Of a stretch of 64,000 nucleotides of DNA, positions 38,246-47,780 are shown one piece after another. The position numbers were made by a program, and so were the translations under genes. The notes under the pieces are model-generated. The model was not told the origin of the DNA, did not search any database, and saw nothing but the letters and a program-made list of their open reading frames with translations. The stretch is from Sphingomonas sp. Leaf20. GTDB lineage: Bacteria > Pseudomonadota > Alphaproteobacteria > Sphingomonadales > Sphingomonadaceae. Positions within the stretch are counted from its first letter, which is position 1. The number at the start of each line of letters is the position of its first letter. The stretch covers positions 834,980 to 898,979 of the forward strand of contig NZ_LMKN01000008.1 in assembly GCF_001421535.1 (NCBI RefSeq). Direction: 5' to 3'.

Positions 38246-40537
38246 TCAGCGCAGCCGCTCGATCGCCTGTGCGAGCGCGACGTAGAGCTTTCCCATATCC
38301 GACGACAGCAGCGTGACGCCCAGCGGCGAGCCATCGCGCTGCGCGAGGATCGAGCGCAGCATCGACTCGAAGTCGTGGATGTAGCGGTTCACCATCTCGC
38401 GGAAGCCCGCATCGTCGTCGTACAGCCCGGCGATCGCCCGGACCTCGCCCGCGTCGAGGATCCGGACCGCGCGGCGCGTAAAGACGCCGCGGTCCCCCTT
38501 GAGATACGCCGCCCATGCGCTGTCCGAGACTTCGGGCGCGAAGGTCTTGGTGATGTCGATCGAGGCGGAGTTCAGCGATTCGATCAGCAGCGAAACGCGG
38601 CGCGCGAACGTGTCGCGGTCGGCGGTCTCGCGTTCGTTGCGCGCATCCTCGATCCGCGTCTCGACGATCGCGGTCTGGTCGGCGACCACCTGTACCTGTC
38701 GCGCGAGCCGCTCGGTGGCCCGCGTCGCGGCATCGACCGCGGCGTCCGCTGATTCGGCGATCGCCTGGATCTGGCGGTCGACGGTATCGCTCGTCACCCG
38801 GCGCATCGCGGTGCTGCTGGCAGCCTCGAGCGCGGCGGCGGCGTCGGGAATGACCTTGGCCAGCGTCTCGCGTGCATTGTCGGCAGCAGCACTGGCGGTC
38901 TCGCGGACACGCAGCAGCGCCTCGACAAGGCGCGGAGCGGCGTCTTCGGCAAAGCTGTTCGTGCGGCCGATCGTCTCGTCGACCATCTGACCGAGCGCAT
39001 CGGCCTTTGCGCGACCCGAGGCGAGCGTTTCGATCAGCGTGTGCGAAAGCCGGTCGAGGACGTGGCGCTGTTCGGCGATGACGCCGGCAATCGCATCGAT
39101 CGCGTCGTGCGTGCTCTCGGCCGCGGTGACGAGCGCGAGCAATTCGGGTTTTGCCGCGACGACGATCGCCTTGCTTTGCCCCACGCGCGCATCGAGACGG
39201 CTGAGTGCGTCGGGCAGCGTCTCGTCGATCTCGCGCGCGGCCGCGTCGAGCGCGATCAGCAGCGATTCGGTCGTGCCGATCGTCCGGTTGGCCATCGCCT
39301 CGCCCGACTTGAGCGCCTCGGTCATCGCATCGGCAGAGCCACCAAGCGCGCTGATCGACGCGGCGAGCAACTGCGTCCGCTCGAGCCCCTGGCGGTGCAG
39401 CGTCTCGATCCGCGTCTCGACGCCGCCGAGCCCGGAATTGAGCGTGTCGACGATCGCATCGCCCGATGCGCGCTGCTGGTCGAGCCGTTGCGCGACGCGG
39501 CCGATCGCATCCTCGACGCTGGCGACCTGGTCGGCGAGCGCCTCCGCGCTCTCGCGCGTCGCGGTGTCGAGCGCGGCGTGGTTGGTGCGGACCATCGCCA
39601 GCATCGCGTCGCCCTGCGCGGCGATCCCCTTGCGCGCCTCGTCGACCGCGTCGGCGGTTCGGCCGAGCAGCGCATCGACCGCGGTGGACATCGAATCGGT
39701 GACATCCTCGAGCCGTGCGCCTGCGGTCTCGCTGGTCGCCTCCATGCGGACGATATGCGCAGCGAGGCGCTGTGCGGCACCGCTCGCCATCGCATCCGCC
39801 TCGCGCCCGCGCTCGGCGAGCGCGACGATCTGCGCGTCGAGCGCGGCGGCATGCGTGTTCGCCGACAGGCCGATCTGGCGGAGATTGTCCGCCATCGTTT
39901 CGGTCTCCGCCTGCGCACGCGGCAGCGAGGCCAGCAGGACGCCGAGCGAGGTCTGCGTCGCATCTGCGGCCGCGACCAGGCTGCGGGTGTGCGCGTCGGC
40001 GCGTTCGATCTCGGTCGCGAACCCGGCACCGATCGCGCCGAGGAATTGATGCGCGGTGTCGCCCATCGTCATCAGCGTATCGACCTGATCGGCGAGATCG
40101 GCGCGGTTGCGATCGATCGTTCCCGCAATCGCGGCAACCGTACGCTCGAGACGCGCCGCCTCGTCCTGCATCGCGCGCGCGGTCACCCCGAAGCGTAGCG
40201 TCTCGCTCCGGCTGGTGCGCATCGCGAGCAGCCAGATGATGCCGACGAGCGCGGGGACGACGCATAGCGCCGCGATCAACTGCACGAGCGTGACCGGATC
40301 GATGCTGCCGATGGCGCCACGAACGATCCATGCCATGCTGCCGAGCCAGACCGCGACGACGCCACCCGCGACGAGCGCGAGCGTGCGGCCCTGGTCCCAT
40401 GCGTCGTCGGTCGGGTCGTTATAGTCTTCGGTAAACACGGACGCGGGTCCCTTCAAAGGCGGTGGTGGGACGTCCGCACGAAACGGGTCCGGTGCGGGCT
40501 CCGCACGTAGGCCGATGATGGAAGAACCCCCGTTCAT
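38246..40537 (-). CDS. large coiled-coil membrane protein, unknown function
   Basis: A 763-residue protein without a recognised catalytic domain. After a proline-rich N-terminus (to about 45) come two adjacent membrane helices (TLALVAGGVVAVWLGSMAWIV and LVQLIAALCVVPALVGIIWLL). Some 500 residues of Ala/Asp/Glu/Arg-rich helix follow, with heptad spacing and repeated phrases on the theme AxxxADxAxD. The last 120 residues (FARRVSLLIESLNSASIDIT, then MVNRYIHDFESMLRSIL) look globular. The layout recalls chemoreceptor or cell-envelope coiled-coil proteins, but no HAMP or signalling hairpin tip was found. ATG 40537 is the first Met before the proline-rich region; ribosome-binding site is weak. Confidence 0.8.
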   Translation of the reverse strand: MNGGSSIIGLRAEPAPDPFRADVPPPPLKGPASVFTEDYNDPTDDAWDQGRTLALVAGGVVAVWLGSMAWIVRGAIGSIDPVTLVQLIAALCVVPALVGIIWLLAMRTSRSETLRFGVTARAMQDEAARLERTVAAIAGTIDRNRADLADQVDTLMTMGDTAHQFLGAIGAGFATEIERADAHTRSLVAAADATQTSLGVLLASLPRAQAETETMADNLRQIGLSANTHAAALDAQIVALAERGREADAMASGAAQRLAAHIVRMEATSETAGARLEDVTDSMSTAVDALLGRTADAVDEARKGIAAQGDAMLAMVRTNHAALDTATRESAEALADQVASVEDAIGRVAQRLDQQRASGDAIVDTLNSGLGGVETRIETLHRQGLERTQLLAASISALGGSADAMTEALKSGEAMANRTIGTTESLLIALDAAAREIDETLPDALSRLDARVGQSKAIVVAAKPELLALVTAAESTHDAIDAIAGVIAEQRHVLDRLSHTLIETLASGRAKADALGQMVDETIGRTNSFAEDAAPRLVEALLRVRETASAAADNARETLAKVIPDAAAALEAASSTAMRRVTSDTVDRQIQAIAESADAAVDAATRATERLARQVQVVADQTAIVETRIEDARNERETADRDTFARRVSLLIESLNSASIDITKTFAPEVSDSAWAAYLKGDRGVFTRRAVRILDAGEVRAIAGLYDDDAGFREMVNRYIHDFESMLRSILAQRDGSPLGVTLLSSDMGKLYVALAQAIERLR

Positions 40538-40621
40538 GATCTGGGTTTTACCATGATTTCGCGATCGACAAAGCGAATAGCGCAACCTCCTCTTAAGCCT
40601 ATCGCATCTAGGGGTCGGCTC

Positions 40622-40915
40622 ATGGCGTATGATCCCGGAGCAATCGATGCGGCGCTCGCGGCCGCGGTGGGCGACGAACCGCTGCTGATCGCGGAGCTGC
40701 GGCTCGCGTTCATCGCCAGCGTCGAGGCGGCGCTGACGCAGATGAGGATGTCGACCGACATCGAAGCGTGGACGCTCGCCGCACGGCGCATGAAGGGGCT
40801 TGCGGCAAGCTTTGGTGCGGTGCGGTTGATGGCGGCGGCGACGGCGGCGATCGACAGCACGCCGCACGATACCGAGGTGATGCGCCGGATCGATCACGAG
40901 GTAGCGCGTCTCTAG
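40622..40915 (+). CDS. Hpt-domain-like protein lacking the phospho-accepting histidine
   Basis: A 97-residue all-helical protein resembling a histidine phosphotransfer domain. The helix that should read A-A-H-x-L-K-G reads AARRMKGLAASFGAVRLM, so Arg55 (codon CGG at 40784-40786) replaces the histidine while K58-G59 and the following AASFGA are kept. Start is ATG 40622. It is divergent from the coiled-coil gene, with 84 bp between starts, and upstream of the DUF2336/kinase genes. It could be a docking or decoy protein for a response regulator. Family call is moderate. Confidence 0.7.
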   Translation: MAYDPGAIDAALAAAVGDEPLLIAELRLAFIASVEAALTQMRMSTDIEAWTLAARRMKGLAASFGAVRLMAAATAAIDSTPHDTEVMRRIDHEVARL

Positions 40916-41058
40916 CGAGCCCGATCGCATCCGCGCGCGCAATAATGCGGAATTGATCTGCATCAGGCCGGGCGTTTGGCAGGCCCGCCGGGACGAACGG
41001 TCCTATCGGCATGCTGCGCGGGCTTTGCATCTCGCGCTATGGAGCCTAACAGCCGCAG

Positions 41059-42240
41059 ATGCTTGCCGGGCTTCTCTTTGCTATTCATGACGCCGACGAT
41101 CGTCCCGATCGTCTTGCCGCCACCCTGCCGTTCAGCGGCGTGACGCTGATCGAGTATCAGGCCAGACTGCTGATCGCCGCGGGCGTACGGCAGATGATCG
41201 TCGTCGTCGCGCGGCTGACTCCCGAACTGCTCGGGGCGATCAACCGCATCAACCGCCGTGGCATCACCGTCGACACGGTCCGGTCCGCGAGCGAGGCGAT
41301 GGAAAAGCTTCATCCGCTCGCGCGCGTGCTGATGCTCGGCGACGGGCTCGTGACGACCGAAAGCATCGTGGCCGCGATCGCCAACGAGGGCGGCGATGCG
41401 CTGCTCGTCGTGCCCGAGGACGATGCAGGGCCCGGGTTCGAACGTGTCGGCGGGCAGATGGCCTGGGCGGGTGTTGCGCGGCTCGACCCTGCGCGGATCG
41501 CCGAAGTGGCGGGGCTGCCGCAGGATTACGACCTGCAATCGACGCTGCTTCGGATGGCGGTGCAGGCGCGCGCGGTGCAGATCCTGTTGCCGACCGACGC
41601 GATTCGCAGCGGCCACGGGATCGAACGCGAGGCACGCACGCTCGAGGAACGCGGGCGCGCGGTGCTCGCGACGATCGTCTCGGGACGCAGCGGCTGGTTC
41701 GACCGCTATGTACTGGCGCCGATCGCGCGCCTCGCGCTGCCGATGCTGGTCGACCGGAACGTCGCGGGTACCGCGGTCGGCGGCGGCGCGGTGGGCGTCG
41801 CGCTGGTCGGGCTGGTCGCGATGGGGTTCGGCTGGCTGACGACGGGCCTCGTGCTCGCGAGCGTGGCGGGGATCGGGCTGGCGATGGGGGCGGTGCTGAG
41901 CGGTCTACGCGACGACGAAGCCGTCGCCGTCGTCCAGACGCGCGGCATCGGCATCGTCTGCGCGCTGGCGGTGCTGGTGTTCGCCTATTTCACGACCGGG
42001 TACAGCGGCGATAACACCATGCTGGCGGTCGCGACCGCGCTCGTCGCGATCGCCACGCTGGGCGAACGCGCGATCGTCGAACGCGAGCGACGGCTGTGGT
42101 GGGGTAGTGCACCGGCGTATCTGCTGGTCGTGACGCTGTTCGAACTCGTCGGGTTTCCGCTGGCCGGCCTCGCCGCCGCGGCGGCCTATGCAACGGTGAC
42201 ACTTGCCGCGGCAATCGAACGACTTCGTCTTCAACCTTAG
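41059..42240 (+). CDS. membrane protein with degenerate nucleotidyltransferase-like N-terminus
   Basis: A 393-residue protein. Residues 1-165 have the order of a nucleotidyltransferase fold (FSGVTLIEYQARLLIAAGVRQMIVVV, then VLMLGDGLVTTESIVAAI and LLVVPEDDAG), but the phosphate-binding LxxGxGxR signature is replaced by AIHDADDRPDRL. From about 195 (GRSGWFDRYVLAPIARLALPML) it resembles the junction to a CDP-alcohol phosphatidyltransferase; six or so membrane helices follow, without the DGxxAR...GxxxDxxxD motif. It may be an inactive relative of bifunctional cytidylyltransferase/phosphatidyltransferases. Function unknown. Start ATG 41059; GGAG lies 14 bp upstream. Confidence 0.75.
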   Translation: MLAGLLFAIHDADDRPDRLAATLPFSGVTLIEYQARLLIAAGVRQMIVVVARLTPELLGAINRINRRGITVDTVRSASEAMEKLHPLARVLMLGDGLVTTESIVAAIANEGGDALLVVPEDDAGPGFERVGGQMAWAGVARLDPARIAEVAGLPQDYDLQSTLLRMAVQARAVQILLPTDAIRSGHGIEREARTLEERGRAVLATIVSGRSGWFDRYVLAPIARLALPMLVDRNVAGTAVGGGAVGVALVGLVAMGFGWLTTGLVLASVAGIGLAMGAVLSGLRDDEAVAVVQTRGIGIVCALAVLVFAYFTTGYSGDNTMLAVATALVAIATLGERAIVERERRLWWGSAPAYLLVVTLFELVGFPLAGLAAAAAYATVTLAAAIERLRLQP

Positions 42241-42275
42241 TCTCGTTTTAACGACAAGCCGCTAGTTCCGGCGAA

Positions 42276-43403
42276 ATGTCGGTCGGTCCTGACCCGATGC
42301 GTGATGCCGCTTTGTCCCGCCTGCATGCCATCGCGCGTGCCGAGCGCGCGCGGTCGCGTGGCGAGGATCGGCTCGACGGCGCCATCGCCGACTTTTTCCT
42401 CGATACCCCGGCACGGCTGGATGACCGCGCGCGTGCGCTGATCGCGCAGTGGCTGCGCGGCGTTGTCGGGGGAATCGAGACCGATATCCGACGGCATGCG
42501 GCGCGACTGCTCGTCGCCGCGGGAGAGACCGCGCGCGCGGAGGCGATGCTGACGCAGGGCGGCGCGATGCTGCGGCTCACGCGCGCCGGACTGTTGCGCG
42601 ACCGGGATCTGATGGGCGAACTGATCGCGCGGGTTCGTCACGACCTGATCGCGCAGGCGCTCCCGAGCGCGATTTCCGGGCCCGATGCCGCCAGCCTGCT
42701 CGTCCGGCTGGCCGCGGTGCCGGATACGATCGTCGCGACCGCCGCGACCGCGCTGCTGGTGGCGGACAGCCGGCGGCGTACCGCCAACGAGACGGGGGCG
42801 GGCTCGCGGAGCGAACTCCCCGCCGAACTGCATCACCGGCTCGTCTGGTGGGTTGCGGCGGCGATCCGCGAGGGCCTTCAGGATCTGATGAAGGATGCGG
42901 GCGTACCGTCCGCGACCGGGGGCGTGGTGCAGAGCGATCGGGCGATCACCGATGCCGCGCTGCGCTGCCTGGCGGCGCACGACGAAGGCGAGCGGCTCGA
43001 GGCGGTCGCCGCGCGGCTCGCACTTGCGATCGACGCGCGACCCGACGAACTGCCCGCGTTGCTCGTCGAGGCACTGGGCGACCGTCGGCTCGCGCTGTTC
43101 ATCGCGGTGCTGGCATCGGCCACGGGCATGGATTTCGATCAGGCGCGGGCGATCGTCGTCGATCCCGAGGGCGACCAGCTCTGGCTTGCCTTGCGCGCGA
43201 ACAACCTCGACCGCGAGACGATCGCGCGGATCGGGCTTGCGCTGTCCGAGGCGGATCCACGGCGCGATATCGAGAGCTTCGCCGAGGCGCTGGACGGCAT
43301 CATGGCGGTCACCGAGGCGGATGCGCGGGCTGCGATCGCACCGCTCTCGCTCCACCGCGATTTCCGGGTTGCATTGCGCGCGCTCACGCGTTCTGACCGG
43401 TAA
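42276..43403 (+). CDS. DUF2336 domain-containing protein
   Basis: A 375-residue, helix-repeat protein of the alphaproteobacterial DUF2336 group. Hallmarks are an N-terminal RxxxDRLDGAIADFFLD-like region, repeating short helices (IETDIRRHAARLLV; ITDAALRCLAAHDEGERL) and the C-terminal ALFIAVLASATGMDFDQARAIVVDP. Such proteins are often near signalling and motility genes; no enzyme activity is known. It starts 35 bp after the membrane protein gene and overlaps the kinase-like gene by one base (TAATG), suggesting joint translation. Confidence 0.8.
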   Translation: MSVGPDPMRDAALSRLHAIARAERARSRGEDRLDGAIADFFLDTPARLDDRARALIAQWLRGVVGGIETDIRRHAARLLVAAGETARAEAMLTQGGAMLRLTRAGLLRDRDLMGELIARVRHDLIAQALPSAISGPDAASLLVRLAAVPDTIVATAATALLVADSRRRTANETGAGSRSELPAELHHRLVWWVAAAIREGLQDLMKDAGVPSATGGVVQSDRAITDAALRCLAAHDEGERLEAVAARLALAIDARPDELPALLVEALGDRRLALFIAVLASATGMDFDQARAIVVDPEGDQLWLALRANNLDRETIARIGLALSEADPRRDIESFAEALDGIMAVTEADARAAIAPLSLHRDFRVALRALTRSDR

Positions 43404-44836
43404 TGACGACGCACGCTTCGTTTCATCACCCGGCCGACGATCCGGCCGTGGCGCAGGCCGCGGTCGCGCGCGACGGCGTGCTGCTGTCGGCGGACCCGGT
43501 ACTGGTGGCGTTGAACACGCGCGCGGGCGGCATGATCGGCGCGCCGCTCGCGGTGCCGCAGCTCGCTGCGATCACGAAACTGTCGCAAAGGCTCGGCATC
43601 ATCGTCTCGCGCGGGACGGTCATCGCCGACGACGATGTCGATATCGACCTGTGGGTCCGCGCGCAGCCCGATGGCGACCATATCCGCCTGGCCGTCAGTG
43701 GCTGGCGCGAGGTTCCGCCGTCCCGGGCGCCCGCCTCGCCACGCCGTGCAGTCCTCGACTTTCAGGCGACCGGGGCGGATCTGCGTTGGGAGACCGATGC
43801 GAGCCTGCACCTGACGTTCGTCTCGCTCGACGCGGGGACGAAATACGGGTTCGATCCGCTCGCGCTGCTGGGCCAGCCGATCTCGGCGATGGTCGCGCTT
43901 GATGCGGACCAGAACGAGGCCGCGGCGATCCTCGATGCGCTGTCGCAGCGGCGCGCGCTCTCGATGCTGCCCGCGCGGTTTCAGGGGACAGGGCTGCGGG
44001 TCCGTCTATCCGCCGAGACGCGCCATGACGCGCACGGCGCCTTTGCCGGCTATGTGGGGGGCGTTCAGGTCGTTACCGATCTCACCGCGGGCGGCGAGCG
44101 CGGGGTGGTCGAGGCCAGACCGGAGTCGGATCAGCTGTCACCGACCTTCACCGCGGGGCTCGACCGCGCGCTCAGAAAGCCGCTGGCGCGGATCGTCGCG
44201 AATGCGGACAGCATCCATGCTCAGGCCGATGGCCCGGTACGTCATGATTATGCGGATTATGCATCGGATATCGCCAATGCCGGGCGCCATCTGCTCGCGC
44301 TCGTCGACGATCTGGTCGATCTGCAGGCCGTGGAACGACCCGATTTCACGCTGCTGCCGGAGCCGATCGACGTCGCCGACATCGCACGTCGGGCAGCGGG
44401 TTTGCTGTCGGTCAGGGCGGCGAACGCGGATGTCGGCGTCGCGCGGCCGGCGTTCGACGCGAGCATCGCCGCGCAGGGTGACTTCCGCCGCGTGCTGCAG
44501 ATCCTGGTGAACCTGATCGGCAACGCGGTCCGGTATTCGCCAAAGGGGGGCACGGTCGTCGTGACCGCGACCACCGAGGGTGACCGCGCCACGGTGACGG
44601 TCGCGGACGAGGGCAAGGGCGTCGCGCTTGCCGACCAAACGCGCATCTTCGAGAAATTCGAGCGGGTCGATCCGTCGGAGCCCGGCGGCAACGGGCTGGG
44701 GCTCTATATCGCGCGGCGCCTTGCGCGTGCGATGCGCGGCGACCTGACGATCGACAGCGCGGCCGGTGAGGGCGCGCGCTTCGTGTTGACGTTACCGACG
44801 CAGGCGGCGCGCGACCAGGATCAGCACCAGCCCTAA
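43403..44836 (+). CDS. histidine-kinase-like protein with Arg in place of the phospho-histidine
   Basis: A 477-residue soluble protein (no membrane segment). Residues 1-225 are a sensor region with PAS-like character. The helix that should carry S-H-E-L-R-T-P-L reads DRALRKPLARIV, with Arg255 (CGC at 44165-44167) where the histidine belongs. The ATPase domain is intact: N-box NLIGNAVRYSP at about 370, G1 DEGKGV, F-box FEKFERVD and G2 GNGLGLYIARRL. It may bind ATP without autophosphorylating, or use an unidentified residue. Coupled to the DUF2336 gene. Its last 45 bases overlap the convergent small gene. Confidence 0.85.
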   Translation: MTTHASFHHPADDPAVAQAAVARDGVLLSADPVLVALNTRAGGMIGAPLAVPQLAAITKLSQRLGIIVSRGTVIADDDVDIDLWVRAQPDGDHIRLAVSGWREVPPSRAPASPRRAVLDFQATGADLRWETDASLHLTFVSLDAGTKYGFDPLALLGQPISAMVALDADQNEAAAILDALSQRRALSMLPARFQGTGLRVRLSAETRHDAHGAFAGYVGGVQVVTDLTAGGERGVVEARPESDQLSPTFTAGLDRALRKPLARIVANADSIHAQADGPVRHDYADYASDIANAGRHLLALVDDLVDLQAVERPDFTLLPEPIDVADIARRAAGLLSVRAANADVGVARPAFDASIAAQGDFRRVLQILVNLIGNAVRYSPKGGTVVVTATTEGDRATVTVADEGKGVALADQTRIFEKFERVDPSEPGGNGLGLYIARRLARAMRGDLTIDSAAGEGARFVLTLPTQAARDQDQHQP

Positions 44837-44992
44837 GACGGCGAGCGCGGCGCCGCGGTCCGCCCATGGCCGCTGGTCGAGCATGAAGCTCGACTGCGGC
44901 CAATGGACGTAGCCAAGGCCCTGGCCGATCCAGAGGAACCCCATCAGCGTGCAGACCACGCCGATGACAATCAGGATCGGCCTGAACTTCAT
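44792..44992 (-). CDS. small two-helix membrane protein
   Basis: A 66-residue protein with two hydrophobic helices (about 5-26 and 48-63) around the loop HWPQSSFMLDQRPWADRGA. The SSFM...W..RG pattern is shared by many small proteobacterial membrane proteins of unknown function. It follows gltA by 33 bp on the same strand. Its 3' end overlaps the end of the kinase-like gene on the other strand by 45 bp. Confidence 0.7.
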   Translation of the reverse strand: MKFRPILIVIGVVCTLMGFLWIGQGLGYVHWPQSSFMLDQRPWADRGAALAVLGLVLILVARRLRR

Positions 44993-45025
44993 CTCAGCAC
45001 CCGATCTTCGAGGCAGGGACGCGCA

Positions 45026-46309
45026 TCAACGCGATGCCATCGGCGTGTAGTCACGCTGCGTCGGGCCGCTGTACAGCTGACGCGGACGGCCGATCTTCTG
45101 GTCGGGATCGGTGATCATCTCGTTCCACTGCGCGACCCAGCCGACGGTGCGGGCGAGCGCGAAGAGAACGGTGAACATCGACGTCGGGAAACCGATCGCC
45201 GACAGGATCACGCCCGAATAGAAATCGACGTTCGGGAACAGCTTCTTCTCGATGAAGTACGGATCGTTGAGCGCGAGACGCTCGAGCTCGATCGCGACGT
45301 CGAACACCGGATCGGTCACACCCAGCTCGCCGAGCACTTCCTTGACGGTCGTCTGCATGACGGCCGCGCGCGGATCGTAGTTCTTGTAGACGCGGTGACC
45401 GAAGCCCATCAGGCGGAACGGATCGTTCTTGTCCTTCGCACGCGCGATGAACTCGGGGATCCGGTCGACCGTGCCGATCTCGTGCAGCATGTTGAGCGCG
45501 GCTTCGTTCGCGCCGCCATGCGCGGGGCCCCACAGGCAGGCGATGCCCGCAGCGATGCACGCGAACGGGTTGGCGCCCGACGACCCGGCGAGACGGACGG
45601 TCGAGGTCGACGCGTTCTGCTCGTGATCGGCGTGGAGAATGAAGATGCGGTCCATCGCCTTTTCGACGATCGGGTTCACGACATACTTCTCGGCGGGGAC
45701 GCCGAACGTCATCTTCAGGAAGTTGCCCGTGTAGCTCAGCGTGTTGTCCGGATAGACGAACGGCTGGCCGACGCTGTACTTGTACGCCATCGCGGCGATC
45801 GTCGGCATCTTGGCGATCAGGCGGTGCGACGCGATGACGCGCTGGGCCGGATCATGGATGTCGGTCGAGTCGTGATAGAAGGCCGAGAGCGCGCCGACGA
45901 CGCCGCACAGGATCGCCATCGGATGCGCGTCGCGACGGAAGCCGCGGAAGAACTGCGCGAGCTGCTCGTGCACCATCGTGTGGCGCGTGATCGTGTTCGA
46001 GAAGGTCGCGAGCTCGTCCTCGCTCGGCAGCTCGCCGTTGAGCAGCAGATAAGCGACTTCCATGAAGTTCGACTGCTCGGCGAGCTCGCCGATCGTGTAG
46101 CCGCGGTGCAGCAGAGTGCCCGCATCACCGTCGATATAGGTCAGCTTCGACTGGCACGATGCCGTCGAGGTGAAACCCGGATCATAGGTAAAATTGTCCG
46201 TCTGTGCGTACAGCTTGCGGATATCGATGACGTCGGGGCCGACGGTACCCGACATGACCGGGTAATCGAATTCCTTGCCATCGACCTTGAGGTTTGCGGT
46301 CTCGCTCAT
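45026..46309 (-). CDS. gltA: citrate synthase
   Basis: Condenses acetyl-CoA and oxaloacetate at the entry to the TCA cycle. It has 427 residues of the type II, NADH-sensitive length class. Catalytic histidines are in [13 protein letters not shown] and [15 protein letters not shown], and the aspartate is in [18 protein letters not shown] precedes the ATG. It lies 25 bp after gltX on the same strand, so the two are probably co-transcribed. Confidence 0.97.
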   Translation of the reverse strand: MSETANLKVDGKEFDYPVMSGTVGPDVIDIRKLYAQTDNFTYDPGFTSTASCQSKLTYIDGDAGTLLHRGYTIGELAEQSNFMEVAYLLLNGELPSEDELATFSNTITRHTMVHEQLAQFFRGFRRDAHPMAILCGVVGALSAFYHDSTDIHDPAQRVIASHRLIAKMPTIAAMAYKYSVGQPFVYPDNTLSYTGNFLKMTFGVPAEKYVVNPIVEKAMDRIFILHADHEQNASTSTVRLAGSSGANPFACIAAGIACLWGPAHGGANEAALNMLHEIGTVDRIPEFIARAKDKNDPFRLMGFGHRVYKNYDPRAAVMQTTVKEVLGELGVTDPVFDVAIELERLALNDPYFIEKKLFPNVDFYSGVILSAIGFPTSMFTVLFALARTVGWVAQWNEMITDPDQKIGRPRQLYSGPTQRDYTPMASR

Positions 46310-46334
46310 GCTTGTATCCTTCCTCGAAATCTTA

Positions 46335-47780
46335 TCAGCTTGCCATCCGGTCGGCGATCCGACCGAGGCTCTCGTCGCGCCCGAGCAGGTCGAGCACGTC
46401 GAATATTCCCGGTGACGTCTTGCGTCCCGTCAGCGCGGCGCGGAGTGGTTGCGCGACCTGGCCAAGCTTGAGGCCCCGCGCTTCGGCCACGCGCCGTACC
46501 GCGCCTTCGAGGGCCTCCGTATCCCACTGGTCGAGCGCGTCAAGTTCAGCATGGGCGTTCCCCAAAATCGCACTCGCCTCACCTTGCAAAAGGCTCGCTG
46601 CGGCGTCGTCCATCGCCAATGGACGCTGGCTGAAGAGGAAATTCGACCCCTCGGCCAGTTCGTTCAGGTTGGCGGCACGCGGCTTCAGGACGGGCATTGC
46701 ACGCGTGAGGAGGTCCAGTCCGCCGGTCGGCAGGTCGTGGCCGAGACGATCCGCCGCGAGCTGCGCGAGCCGTGCGTCGTCGGCCTCGCGGATATAATGA
46801 CCGTTGAGGTTTTCGAGCTTCTTGAGATCGAAGCGCGACGGTGACTTGCCGACGCCGCCGAGGTCAAACCATGCGACGGCCTGATCGCGGCTGATGATCT
46901 CCGCGTCGCCATGTCCCCAGCCGAGCCGAAGCAGGTAATTGTCGAACGCCTCGGGAAGGATGCCCATCTCGTCGCGATACGCCTCGATCCCGACCGCGCC
47001 GTGGCGCTTCGACAGCTTGGCGCCGTCGGACCCATGAATCAGCGGGATGTGCGCGTAGATCGGATCGGGCCAGCCGCCCTCGATCGCGTCCATCGCGCGG
47101 TAGATCGGCAATTGGCGGAACGCGTTGTTAAGGTGATCGTCGCCGCGGATCACGTGCGTCACGCCCATATCATGATCGTCGACCACGACCGCGAGCATGT
47201 AGGTCGGCGTCCCGTCGGAGCGGAGCAGGACGAGGTCGTCGATCTCCTCGTTGCGGACGGTGACCGCGCCCTGAACCCGGTCCTCGATCGTGACCGCGCC
47301 TTCCTGCGGTGCGCGCAGGCGGACGACATGCGGCAGATCGTGCGCCTCGCTCGCCGGGCGATCGCGCCACGGGCTGCGGATGCGGAGCGGCTTCTTGGCT
47401 GCCTGTGCCTCGGCGCGCATCGCCGCGATCTCGTCGTTGGTCATGTAGCAGCGATAGGCGTGCCCCGCCTCGACCATCTGGTGCGCGACCTGCGCGTGAC
47501 GGTCGGCGCGAGCGAACTGCATGATCGCGTCGCCGTCCCAGTCGAGCCCGAGCCAGCGCATTCCGTCCAGAATGGCGTCGATTGCCGGCTGGGTCGAGCG
47601 GACCCGGTCGGTATCCTCGATCCGGAGCAGGAACTTGCCGCCATTCGCCTTTGCGAACAGCCAGTTGAACAGCGCGGTGCGCGCGCCGCCAAGATGCAGG
47701 AACCCCGTCGGCGACGGAGCGAAACGGGTAACCACGGGTGCGGCCGAACCGACGGCATCCGTATCAGATATTGCGCCCAA
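46335..47780 (-). CDS. gltX: glutamate--tRNA ligase
   Basis: Charges tRNA-Glu. It has 481 residues. The HIGH motif appears as HLGG in [15 protein letters not shown], the KMSKS motif as KLSKR in [12 protein letters not shown] Cys-containing zinc motif is not seen, as in many alphaproteobacterial GluRS. No ATG precedes the catalytic domain; TTG 47780 has GGGAG at good spacing and is chosen, GTG within PVVTRF being the fallback. The very long open frame upstream runs antisense through comEC and is not coding. Divergent from comEC by 39 bp. Confidence 0.93.
   Translation of the reverse strand: MGAISDTDAVGSAAPVVTRFAPSPTGFLHLGGARTALFNWLFAKANGGKFLLRIEDTDRVRSTQPAIDAILDGMRWLGLDWDGDAIMQFARADRHAQVAHQMVEAGHAYRCYMTNDEIAAMRAEAQAAKKPLRIRSPWRDRPASEAHDLPHVVRLRAPQEGAVTIEDRVQGAVTVRNEEIDDLVLLRSDGTPTYMLAVVVDDHDMGVTHVIRGDDHLNNAFRQLPIYRAMDAIEGGWPDPIYAHIPLIHGSDGAKLSKRHGAVGIEAYRDEMGILPEAFDNYLLRLGWGHGDAEIISRDQAVAWFDLGGVGKSPSRFDLKKLENLNGHYIREADDARLAQLAADRLGHDLPTGGLDLLTRAMPVLKPRAANLNELAEGSNFLFSQRPLAMDDAAASLLQGEASAILGNAHAELDALDQWDTEALEGAVRRVAEARGLKLGQVAQPLRAALTGRKTSPGIFDVLDLLGRDESLGRIADRMAS

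Noticed and set aside
38220..40400. Second minus-strand frame (about 726 codons) inside the coiled-coil gene.
   Set aside because: Strongly Arg-rich, out of frame with the membrane helices and coiled coil, and without a start signal; a frame shadow.
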